Under the pieces are notes generated by a model that saw only the letters and a program-made list of their open reading frames with translations, was not told the origin of the DNA and made no database searches. From positions 1 to 35,751 of the IMG/VR virus record IMGVR_UViG_3300034072_002220: DNA of 35,751 nt, one strand, 5' to 3'. The DNA comes from a virus. Within the stretch, counting starts at the first letter, position 1. Each line of letters starts with the position of its first letter. Made by a program: the position numbers and the translations under genes. Shown here piece by piece: positions 29,583 through 35,751 of the stretch.

Positions 29583-30251
29583 TTAACTCCATTGTTCAGC
29601 CATCGCTTTGGCTATTCCTGGAAATGTTTTACTTCTTAATTTTCCTGAGCCTTTGCCCATCTTACCAAATATTGAGTATTTACTTTTACCTGATTTTTTA
29701 GATTTACTGTTGTAAACTAAAAATTCAGGTTCAACATGGGTTTTACTTTCAAATAGTGTATTACATTCGGAATGTTTCAGCAAGGGTAAGTTTTTTAACC
29801 ACAAGCAGGTTTTTTTTGGTACGTTGTCTCCGAAATAGTAAGGATTGATAATTTGATTAGGCTTACGTATATGAGTTGATATAACACCTACAGGATTTTC
29901 AATAGCTATTTTTTCGATAGGTGCATTCATCAAGTCATATACAAACCTCAAAGCATCAACTCTTAACTGCCACCTTTCAGGATTACAAATTATATGTCTG
30001 TTGCCTGATACTGTTAAGTAGGTACATGGTGGAAATGCAATTAACATATCCCATTTATCAATAAATATCTTGTTACCAGCTTCTGTTATAATATATCCAC
30101 CTGGTACAACATCAAATACATTAGCCTTTATATGAAATTGAGGATGGCCACCGCTGCAACTTTGTATATCACAGCTGTATGCTTCATGCCCCATAGCCCT
30201 AAATGCTAAGGCTACTATTTGACTTTCTTCACATGCAACTAAGATTTTCAT
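29583..30251 (-). CDS. DNA cytosine methyltransferase-like protein
   Basis: 222 residues. FPPCTY (73-78) is like motif IV PPC of C5-cytosine methyltransferases, IENPVG (117-122) is like motif VI ENV, and the N-terminus (KILVACEESQIVALAFRAMGHEAYSCDI) is like motif I FxGxG with altered residues. It lacks a target-recognition domain and is about half the size of a full C5 enzyme, so it may be inactive or only bind SAM. The gene is much richer in A+T than its neighbours, a sign of recent entry. It might counter host restriction. Confidence 0.6.
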   Translation of the reverse strand: MKILVACEESQIVALAFRAMGHEAYSCDIQSCSGGHPQFHIKANVFDVVPGGYIITEAGNKIFIDKWDMLIAFPPCTYLTVSGNRHIICNPERWQLRVDALRFVYDLMNAPIEKIAIENPVGVISTHIRKPNQIINPYYFGDNVPKKTCLWLKNLPLLKHSECNTLFESKTHVEPEFLVYNSKSKKSGKSKYSIFGKMGKGSGKLRSKTFPGIAKAMAEQWS

Positions 30252-30268
30252 ATTTCAGTATTCTTTGC

Positions 30269-30309
30269 TCCGCTCCCGGCCTCGAACCGGGATGAGTAGC
30301 CACTGCGGA
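30269..30309 (-). other. tRNA minihelix-like structure (T-arm plus short acceptor-like stem)
   Basis: On the minus strand there is a perfect 5-bp stem CCCGG/CCGGG with the loop TTCGAGG (30275-30291), a canonical T-arm. It is closed by a second 5-bp stem TCCGC/GCGGA (30305-30309 with 30269-30273). D and anticodon arms are missing, replaced by about 13 nt. It sits in the 61-bp gap between the MazG-like and methyltransferase-like genes. It may be a relic of a tRNA or a tRNA mimic in the early mRNA. It is not a complete tRNA. Confidence 0.55.
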
Positions 30310-30312
30310 TTT

Positions 30313-30564
30313 TTATTGTACGTTGCGGTCTAAACATTCAATCATGGCCACTGCAACCGCAGCCACTTGTATCAATTCGTCTCTGTAATTGGCATAGTTC
30401 CTTTTATCATTATACCTGAAGTGATTTTCTAAGGCCTCTTTGTTAACTTCGCCAACCTCTTCACCTAAAATGGCGCACCACTCAATTGGCAAATGGTTTT
30501 GTTCACCCCATTTAGCGTCTTGCTTTACACGCTCTTGCTGTACTTCTTCTAAGATTTTTTCCAT
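30313..30564 (-). CDS. MazG-like nucleotide pyrophosphohydrolase
   Basis: 83 residues from the ATG at 30564; a start at 30603 would run into the upstream gene. It has the MazG-type helical pattern with metal-binding acidic residues: EVQQERVKQDAKWG, then GEEVGEVNKEALENHF (EExxE-type) and YRDELIQVAAVAVAMIECL (ExxD-type, E and D in RDEL). Such enzymes clear NTPs or alarmones, and phage versions are thought to affect host ppGpp. It lies 2 bp after DUF3164. Confidence 0.65.
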   Translation of the reverse strand: MEKILEEVQQERVKQDAKWGEQNHLPIEWCAILGEEVGEVNKEALENHFRYNDKRNYANYRDELIQVAAVAVAMIECLDRNVQ

Positions 30565-30566
30565 AA

Positions 30567-31292
30567 TTACAAGCTTGAAAATTGAACATTTACATCTTTC
30601 CATTTACCGTTTTCATCAAGCTGGTAAGCGCGGCAGTACAGTGCAGAACCGGCCACTCTTTGGCACTCTACCAGCTTGTTAAATTCATCGCTAAGCTGAG
30701 CGTCATCCAGCTTGCTAACCTGTGAGCGAACCTTTGTGAGCAGCTTAGCATCATAGTCGCCTTTGGCATTGCGCATAAGTAAACTGTCAAGCAGGTTATA
30801 AAACCCTTTGTTACGTCCTTCAAACTTTGCCCTGAAGAGGTCTTTTATAGCGTTAATGTGTACAATGGCCTCTTCAGTAAATTCAAACCGCTCCTGACGC
30901 TCAACTACAAGCTTCATTCTGCCGTCTGTACTCTTCAGGGTGAAGTTTTTCCAGTCGGCCTTAAACTCTTTGCCTGCATCAGTAAACATTTGCTGATACA
31001 GTTGCTTTGCGCCCTTCAGGGTTTCTTCTTTAAGCTTGCTCAGCAGCTCATTTGCGGCTACAAACTGCGCAATGGCGGCAGTTACAAAGGCATTCTTTTC
31101 AGCTTCGCGCTGCTCCTTCTTTTTTATAGCAGCCGCTTTTTTCTCTTTTTCCTGACTGTCTAAATACTGGCGTATCTCATCAGGTGTCATTTTGGTAATG
31201 TCAGTTACCTTTTCAGCCGCAGCGGGTTCTTTACCCACATGTTCAGCTCCTTTTACTTCAATTTCGTTTACTGCATCCATTTTTTTAAGCAT
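30567..31292 (-). CDS. DUF3164-family early phage protein
   Basis: 241 residues (237 if started at the internal ATG 31280). The DUF3164 pattern is present: a charged linker (KEKKAAAIKKKEQREAEKN), LKSTDGRMKLVVERQERFEFTEEAI and the C-terminal LVECQRVAGSALYCRAYQ. This family is common in Mu-like early regions and its function is unknown. It has a long N-terminal alanine/lysine-rich helix. Overlaps the preceding gene by 8 bp. Confidence 0.75.
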   Translation of the reverse strand: MLKKMDAVNEIEVKGAEHVGKEPAAAEKVTDITKMTPDEIRQYLDSQEKEKKAAAIKKKEQREAEKNAFVTAAIAQFVAANELLSKLKEETLKGAKQLYQQMFTDAGKEFKADWKNFTLKSTDGRMKLVVERQERFEFTEEAIVHINAIKDLFRAKFEGRNKGFYNLLDSLLMRNAKGDYDAKLLTKVRSQVSKLDDAQLSDEFNKLVECQRVAGSALYCRAYQLDENGKWKDVNVQFSSL

Positions 31293-31599
31293 CTATTGTT
31301 TTTAAATTACTCTCATTAAGCTCTATCAGCTTGTTTACATAGTAGTTCCGGTTCTGTACCCGTTCGTTATAGTCCCGGTGGCCTTCATTGTGCATTATCC
31401 ACTCGTTAAGGCTCCCAATTTTGCGCTCTAAGGCTTCAGCGTTCATTTTCATTTTTTGTCGGTTTTGGTTAATCCTTTCAAATATTTTCTGTCCTAAATT
31501 GCCAGCCACACTTAGCAGCGGCCTGCCGTTTTTAGCTAAAAAAACCAAGTGTTTTTTTTCGGCATTGTAGGTGTACTGGCTTACATTGTGCATTCTCAT
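31285..31599 (-). CDS. Hypothetical early phage protein
   Basis: 104 residues, helical and basic. The start resembles a small beta hairpin (YTYNAEKKHLVFLAKNGRPLLSVAG), followed by a helix with the pattern KIFERINQNRQKMKMNAEALERKIGSLNEWI. It lies directly after MuB in the operon and overlaps the DUF3164 gene. No family identified. Confidence 0.5.
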   Translation of the reverse strand: MRMHNVSQYTYNAEKKHLVFLAKNGRPLLSVAGNLGQKIFERINQNRQKMKMNAEALERKIGSLNEWIMHNEGHRDYNERVQNRNYYVNKLIELNESNLKTIDA

Positions 31600-31602
31600 A
31601 GC

Positions 31603-32523
31603 TTATACAGTTTGGGTTAATAATTCGCGTTTGATAACGCGCTTTACGCGGCGCATATCCTGAACCACTTTCAGGGTTTGTTTGCTCTTGGTTTTCTTAT
31701 CTTCATATACCACAGCTACAGGCTTGCATTCAGTAAATATTTCAGCAGCCTTTTCACGCTCGTTAATTCCGTTGGCTTTACAGATAAGCTCTACATCATT
31801 AAGGGTAGCCCCGAACAGCTTTACATAGTTGCGGCCTAAGCGGCTTTCAAGCTCATCATAACCCTCCATTTTTAACCTAACCCCTCTTTTGATTTCTTCT
31901 TCTAAGTCTTCAGTACCTACAACCACAAGCCCGGCTTTATCTTCAATACGGTTAAAGAAGCTGATTATCCAGCGTTTTGCAGGGGCTTTAAGTTTCTTAA
32001 ACTCATCAATAACAAGAAGTGGCTTAGTAAAGGCGCGCTCATTAAAAAAATTGGATATACGAACGCCAATTTGTGAAACTGAAAGCCCCCCTTTTGGTGG
32101 CTCAATACCAAGTGTAAGGGCTAAAGCAGTAAGGAACTCGCGCTTTGCCCATTCATCAGCCTTAAGCACATATACCGACTCGCTGTGCGCTTTGGCAAAC
32201 TCATCTACACCTGTAGTCTTGCCTGAACCTGCTATAAAAGCTACCGGGATAAACAGGCTATGCTCTTTGGCATCGTTAAGCACACCCCACATCATCTTGA
32301 AGTTGGTGGTTTCTGCAATTTGCCAGCCTGAAAAATGAACGTTGAGCTTAGAGGCTACCTGCATCCACATTTCAGTTTTAATAAGCTCCCATTTGCCGTT
32401 AATCATGTTGCTGATAGTGGCGTTAGATACTTCACACTTAACCGATACTTTATTGCCGCTGCCTAAAGCTCCTATTTCGCGTTGTATCGCATCAACTATT
32501 TGGTTTTTTTGTACATTTGTCAT
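31603..32523 (-). CDS. muB: MuB-like transposition ATPase / target DNA binder
   Basis: 306 residues, near the size of Mu B. An N-terminal helix-turn-helix (VSVKCEVSNATISNMINGKWELI, about 27-50) leads into an AAA domain with Walker A AGSGKTT (98-104) and Walker B LLVIDEF (169-175) and a sensor region GLVVVGTEDLEEEIKRG. MuB binds target DNA as an ATP-dependent filament and delivers it to the transposase, giving target immunity. It follows MuA with 12 bp between. Confidence 0.9.
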   Translation of the reverse strand: MTNVQKNQIVDAIQREIGALGSGNKVSVKCEVSNATISNMINGKWELIKTEMWMQVASKLNVHFSGWQIAETTNFKMMWGVLNDAKEHSLFIPVAFIAGSGKTTGVDEFAKAHSESVYVLKADEWAKREFLTALALTLGIEPPKGGLSVSQIGVRISNFFNERAFTKPLLVIDEFKKLKAPAKRWIISFFNRIEDKAGLVVVGTEDLEEEIKRGVRLKMEGYDELESRLGRNYVKLFGATLNDVELICKANGINEREKAAEIFTECKPVAVVYEDKKTKSKQTLKVVQDMRRVKRVIKRELLTQTV

Positions 32524-32535
32524 GTTAAATGAATT

Positions 32536-34635
32536 TTAATATTGATTTTTGGTAAGAGAATTAATATCTATTTCAAGGCTGCTGGTCGTGCTGTAAACAC
32601 TTCCGGCAGCTTTTTTTAATGGTACTTCAGTGGCGCGCCTTGCCTCTTCAAGCAGTATTGCGGTTTCTGCATTTTCAGCACTTGCCTTATCGGTAAACCT
32701 GCCCATCAGCAGGGCAACATCATTGTTGTAGCCCATTTTTTCCTCAAGCTCTTCAGCTTTGCGGCGTTCAATCTCGGCAAGGCGTTGTTTTTCTTTATTA
32801 ACCCTGTTAAATTCAGCTTGTGGCCCATGTATAAGCGGTCTTTCAAATTGCTCAGCTTCACCCAAATGCACGAGGTAAGCTCCTTTAGACTTGAATAGGT
32901 ACACAGCACTCAGGTCTTCCATGTCATAACTGATAATTACTTCAGGTTCTTTGCTCAAAATTTCATAGTCATTAACCTGATAGATGTACTCTGCATTCTG
33001 AATTTCTGTCTTGATAAAGCCGTTCCTGATTTTGATTTTCTTTTTAAGCCCGAAAATCATTGATATTTGGTAGGCCTCAAGCCATTGCACGTGCGGTTTA
33101 TCGCTTTCATCATGCATAAGCTTTGGCGACTTATTTATATGCTTGTTTTTGCGGCTGTAGTAACTGTATGGCGTGGTTCTGTATGCCTCTACTATGGTTT
33201 CAGCTTCATTATATGCTTCAGTAAGATTAAAGCCTGCCTTTGCGCTTTCTTTTTTAATCCTTGCCAAGTATTCGGGGCTTCGGTGGGCATGCAGGCGCGT
33301 AGATTTAATGCCTTCGCCATAATAGTACTGGCTGTCTGTCATAAATACACTCTGTAGCGTTCCAAACCATCTTTCAAGGCTTGCTTTATCAGTTGCCTCA
33401 TGCCCGATGGTTACTTTCACACCCATTTGCTCTAAGTCAGAAAACAGCCTTTGAGCTTCAGCAGTATTATGCCCCGGAAAACGGTCAAAAACCATTTGAT
33501 AAGGAAGGTAGCCCGAAGACTGCACAGCCATTTTTAAGGCATTGATAACGCTCCAACGGTTCTCAGTATAGTCAAATGAATAACCCACTATATCGCCGCT
33601 GTGTGTATCGCGTACTGCAATTATGTATAAGAACTTATCAGAACCGTCATCTGCCTTGTGGGCTATCATGTTGAGCCTTGTTGCATCAATTTGCCAGCAG
33701 TCACCAGCAAAAAGGGCGTTTTGCATGGGTACATAACCCTCATACAAAGAAGCTTTAGTTGTGCCTTTGCCAAAACGCTGAGAGGCAGTAAGGAACTTGG
33801 TATTATGAAGTTCATAAACGTTTTGCCCAAACCATCGGCGTGAAGGCACCTTTTTGCCGAGCATACGGCACATATCCTGTATTTTTCGGGTTTTCCAGTC
33901 GTTAGAGTAGTTTTGCCCCATTGCTGTAAGCTGCATAGCCCAGCTGTAAACTTCAGGGTCATTATACTCTTGTGCATTCGTGTTCCCGGCGCGGGGCAGT
34001 TGTATAATTTCTGCAATGGCCTGTCCGTTTTCTATAACATCAGTTACCTTTTGTTTTAATATCCTGTAGTTTTTAGGCAGGTAGCGCAGGTCATTTTTTT
34101 CTATAAGCTCAGATAGCTGCTTGTAACCTTCATTCTCTGTCCTGAATTCGTTTTCCTGAATGTACTTTACACTGAACTCTAATACAGCACAGGCTTTGGC
34201 TAAGGCTTTTTGCTGCTCTTTGGTGCAGTCAGTATAACAGTGTAAAAAGTCCTTTTCATTTTCTTTTAAATAGCCTTTAAAAAAGCTTTCAAGCGTGTTG
34301 CTGGACTGCTGATTTATGGTCTGCTGGTAATTCGTTACCAGCTCTTCTTTATCGCCGAATAAATCCCTATAAAATTTAGGGGCTTGGTTAGGGATAAAAT
34401 CAATATCATAATAGAATGAGCCGTTAAGCTTTGCCCATCGCCAGCTTTTACCTGAAGCAGGCAAAACATTAAACCGCTGGTAACATGCCTGAACAGATTT
34501 TTTGTATAACCTTCTTGCAGTCCTGAAATAATCATTAGAAATGTCACACACCTCTTTTACGAGCCGTTCAGACAGCCAATAGGTTAGGCCGTCTGAAGTT
34601 TTGCGTATAAGGATGTCTTTGTCTCTAAAGGTCAT
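32536..34635 (-). CDS. muA: MuA-like DDE transposase
   Basis: 699 residues (Mu A has 663). The retroviral-integrase-type catalytic core holds D317 (QIDATRL), D384 (MVFDRFPGHN) and E421 (SLERWFGT), which fits D-D-E order. A helical DNA-binding N-terminus precedes it, and a C-terminal beta-barrel and a Lys/Glu-rich helix (NRVNKEKQRLAEIERRKAEELEEK), the MuB/ClpX-contact area in Mu, follow. It makes the nicks and strand transfer in replicative transposition. It is the second gene of the early operon. Confidence 0.95.
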   Translation of the reverse strand: MTFRDKDILIRKTSDGLTYWLSERLVKEVCDISNDYFRTARRLYKKSVQACYQRFNVLPASGKSWRWAKLNGSFYYDIDFIPNQAPKFYRDLFGDKEELVTNYQQTINQQSSNTLESFFKGYLKENEKDFLHCYTDCTKEQQKALAKACAVLEFSVKYIQENEFRTENEGYKQLSELIEKNDLRYLPKNYRILKQKVTDVIENGQAIAEIIQLPRAGNTNAQEYNDPEVYSWAMQLTAMGQNYSNDWKTRKIQDMCRMLGKKVPSRRWFGQNVYELHNTKFLTASQRFGKGTTKASLYEGYVPMQNALFAGDCWQIDATRLNMIAHKADDGSDKFLYIIAVRDTHSGDIVGYSFDYTENRWSVINALKMAVQSSGYLPYQMVFDRFPGHNTAEAQRLFSDLEQMGVKVTIGHEATDKASLERWFGTLQSVFMTDSQYYYGEGIKSTRLHAHRSPEYLARIKKESAKAGFNLTEAYNEAETIVEAYRTTPYSYYSRKNKHINKSPKLMHDESDKPHVQWLEAYQISMIFGLKKKIKIRNGFIKTEIQNAEYIYQVNDYEILSKEPEVIISYDMEDLSAVYLFKSKGAYLVHLGEAEQFERPLIHGPQAEFNRVNKEKQRLAEIERRKAEELEEKMGYNNDVALLMGRFTDKASAENAETAILLEEARRATEVPLKKAAGSVYSTTSSLEIDINSLTKNQY

Positions 34636-34669
34636 TTGTGTGGTTTGTGTTATCGGCTATCCGTGAAAT

Positions 34670-34879
34670 CTATTCAGTTATTGCAGTTGCTTTTTTAAAA
34701 GGCTCGGCAGCCTCTTTAATTTTTTGTACTGTCTTTTTACGCTTCTCGGTAAAATGGTCACCGTCATATTTGCCGGACAGTACATCACTCACATATTTGG
34801 ATGTAACTCCAACCTGAGTGGCTACGGCTACATTTACCCCGTGGAAGTAGGTTTCTGTAATTTTTTTTTCTGCACTCAT
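34670..34879 (-). CDS. Ner-like early regulator
   Basis: 69 residues with a lambda-repressor type helix-turn-helix: VNVAVATQVGVTSKYVSDVLSGKYDG (about 15-40), followed by a basic helix (FTEKRKKTVQKIKEAAEPFKKA). It is the first gene downstream of the early promoter and just upstream of MuA, the place of Mu Ner, which dampens early and repressor transcription. The leader after the predicted start of transcription is about 25-30 nt. Confidence 0.7.
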   Translation of the reverse strand: MSAEKKITETYFHGVNVAVATQVGVTSKYVSDVLSGKYDGDHFTEKRKKTVQKIKEAAEPFKKATAITE

Positions 34880-34914
34880 ATTTTTTAACTTACTTTGGTT
34901 TCATAAATACAGAA

Positions 34915-34945
34915 CAAATATAATGTAATATTTTACACTAACAAA
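34915..34945 (-). promoter_or_regulatory. Early promoter, exact TTTG-N19-TAnnTTTG
   Basis: Read on the minus strand, TTTG at 34945-34942 is the -33 box and TATATTTG at 34922-34915 is the -7 box, separated by 19 bp, the Bacteroidota primary-sigma consensus. It faces the Ner-like gene at 34879. Confidence 0.85.
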
Positions 34946-34959
34946 TTAATAGTGTAAAA
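34931..34959. promoter_or_regulatory. Operator candidate overlapping the early promoter
   Basis: TTTTACACTA (34931-34940) and TAGTGTAAAA (34950-34959) form a perfect 10-bp inverted repeat with a 9-bp spacer. The -33 TTTG of the early promoter lies in the spacer. A second partial dyad, TGTAA/TTACA, is at 34924-34937. Binding of the S24 repressor or the Ner-like protein here would shut the early promoter. Confidence 0.75.
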
Positions 34960-34966
34960 AAATACG

Positions 34967-35267
34967 CTATCACTATGGGGGCTACAGAGCGCGTTAAGCA
35001 GTTTATTGAAAATAAAGGCATTAGCAAATATGAGTTTTGCAAAAAATTAGGCTTCTCAAATAAGTTTTTAGATAATAGCAGCAACATGGGAACTGATAAA
35101 GCAGGTAAAATATTACACTATTTTCCTGACTTAAACGCTGAGTGGTTATTGACTGGCGAAGGCAATATGATTAAAACTAAAAATGCAAGGGATAGTGATA
35201 GTTTAGAAGTATCACATAAAGTATCACAAAATCAATACAATACTAAAAATGCAAATAATGTGATACT
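34967..35267. promoter_or_regulatory. Additional operator-like repeats around and inside the repressor gene
   Basis: CTATCACTAT at 34967-34976 spans the repressor start codon and recurs inverted at 35192-35201. AGTATCACA lies at 35208-35216 and 35220-35228 (12-bp period), with its complement TGTGATACT at 35259-35267. All share a GTATCAC/GTGATA core. They may be autoregulatory sites or, for the internal ones, a codon repeat in the linker. Confidence 0.45.
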
Positions 35268-35751
35268 TTTAAATGAAGAGGAAGCTAAGTATGTAAAGAC
35301 CTTCATGCTAAAGACTGATAAGCGAAATGAGCATCAGATAATACCAATATATAACTTAGAGGCTTCAGCTGGTTTAGTGAAGTTACTGGATAGCCCTATG
35401 AGCCATAACATTATAGACTATATCAGCATTCCTAACCTGCCTAATTGTGATGGTGCTGTATTTGTAACGGGTGACAGTATGTATCCGCTTCTAAAAAGCG
35501 GTGATATAGTGGCTTACAAGCAAATACATGATATTATTAATGATATTTTCTTTGGTGAAATGTACATCCTGTCTTTACAGCTAAGCGGTGAAGAGCTTGT
35601 AACAATAAAATACGTGCAAAAAAGCGAAATAGAAGGCCATATAAAGCTTGTAAGCCAAAATAGGCACCATGATGACAAAGATGTACCTTTAACAAAAATA
35701 AGGGCGTTAGCCTTGATAAAGGCGTCTATTCGCTACAACATGATGTATTAG
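34975..35751 (+). CDS. LexA/CI-like prophage repressor, S24 peptidase family
   Basis: 258 residues. An N-terminal helix-turn-helix (about 5-40, VKQFIENKGISKYEFCKKLGFSNKFLD) and a hydrophilic linker are followed by an S24 peptidase domain: cleavage-type site at A132-G133 (LEASAG), catalytic serine S168 in TGDSMYPLL and probable catalytic lysine K212 (VTIK). Proteins of this type are cleaved after RecA activation, linking induction to DNA damage. It diverges from the early operon, and its end coincides with the end of the window. It differs from Mu c, which lacks this peptidase domain. Confidence 0.9.
   Translation: MGATERVKQFIENKGISKYEFCKKLGFSNKFLDNSSNMGTDKAGKILHYFPDLNAEWLLTGEGNMIKTKNARDSDSLEVSHKVSQNQYNTKNANNVILLNEEEAKYVKTFMLKTDKRNEHQIIPIYNLEASAGLVKLLDSPMSHNIIDYISIPNLPNCDGAVFVTGDSMYPLLKSGDIVAYKQIHDIINDIFFGEMYILSLQLSGEELVTIKYVQKSEIEGHIKLVSQNRHHDDKDVPLTKIRALALIKASIRYNMMY

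Larger units (their letters stand above)
1142..35751. mobile_element. Mu-like transposable prophage (ends not resolved)
   Basis: The block contains the full set of Mu-type functions: S24 repressor, Ner-like regulator, DDE transposase (MuA), AAA ATPase (MuB), GemA-like and DUF3164 early proteins, Mu-type terminase, portal, MuF, I/Z protease-scaffold, sheath, tube, tape measure, baseplate, fibres and a terminal DNA methyltransferase. One end lies between the stop of rteC (1141) and the methyltransferase (1639). The other should lie shortly beyond 35751, because in Mu the repressor is the gene nearest the left end. I could not fix terminal TG/CA dinucleotides or a 5-bp target duplication, since one end is missing. 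No gene looks interrupted, so the prophage may be functional. Confidence 0.9.

Noticed and set aside
30252-30312. Complete tRNA gene in the gap before the methyltransferase-like gene
   Set aside because: Only the T-arm and a short closing stem can be formed; no anticodon or D arm and no 7-bp acceptor stem are present.
1-35751. CRISPR array or insertion sequence in the window
   Set aside because: No regularly spaced repeats of 25-40 bp and no transposase besides MuA were seen.

Overview
The window is almost entirely one Mu-like (transposable, contractile-tailed) prophage, sitting in the genome of a member of the Bacteroidota. The host group is suggested by two things. The left flank encodes an AraC-type regulator fragment and an RteC-family protein, a regulator known from Bacteroidota conjugative elements. 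The phage early promoter matches the Bacteroidota consensus TTTG-N19-TAnnTTTG exactly. Start codons are preceded by A-rich tracts rather than Shine-Dalgarno sites. I cannot name the genus.

Layout. (1) 1-1141: flanking DNA with the AraC fragment and RteC. (2) About 1142-1640: the phage right end lies here, in or around a small orphan gene (1244-1522) bounded by two terminators; the exact end is not resolvable. (3) 1639-17311, all minus strand and read right to left: I/Z-type protease with a nested scaffold, major capsid, tail sheath and tube, a tail-assembly chaperone with a -1 frameshift, tail hub, lysis genes (M15 endolysin, candidate unimolecular spanin, holin-like protein), spike and baseplate genes, fibres, a leucine-rich-repeat tip protein, and a D12 adenine methyltransferase in the position Mu uses for mom. 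(4) 17312-17463: divergent late control region with a 9-bp perfect inverted repeat. (5) 17464-26002, plus strand: small and large terminase, gp36-like protein, a portal-MuF fusion with an apparent C-terminal nuclease toxin domain, tape measure, gpG-like protein, gp37-like protein and a small membrane protein. (6) 25994-26035: a 19-bp perfect-stem terminator shared by converging operons. (7) 26027-34879, minus strand: early operon led by a Ner-like regulator, MuA (DDE) and MuB (ATPase), then DUF3164, MazG-like, cytosine-methyltransferase-like, GemA-like and many small proteins, ending in a secreted protein. (8) 34880-34974: early promoter and operators. (9) 34975-35751, plus strand: S24-family, LexA-like repressor. 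The window stops at its stop codon, so the phage left end is just outside.

How it works together: the repressor should bind the operator overlapping the -33 box of the early promoter. Relief of repression would give Ner, MuA and MuB for replicative transposition, and the two late arms then express head, tail and lysis genes. Unlike Mu, where nearly everything runs in one direction, this phage splits its virion genes over two divergent arms and moves the tape measure away from its chaperone.

The most interesting items are a frameshifted chaperone extension hidden in an apparent gap, the portal-MuF-toxin fusion, a long RNA-like hairpin just upstream of the adenine methyltransferase together with tiny zinc-ribbon proteins (a possible Com/mom analogue), a lipoprotein plus C-terminal membrane anchor u-spanin candidate, and repressor operator-like repeats extending into the repressor gene.
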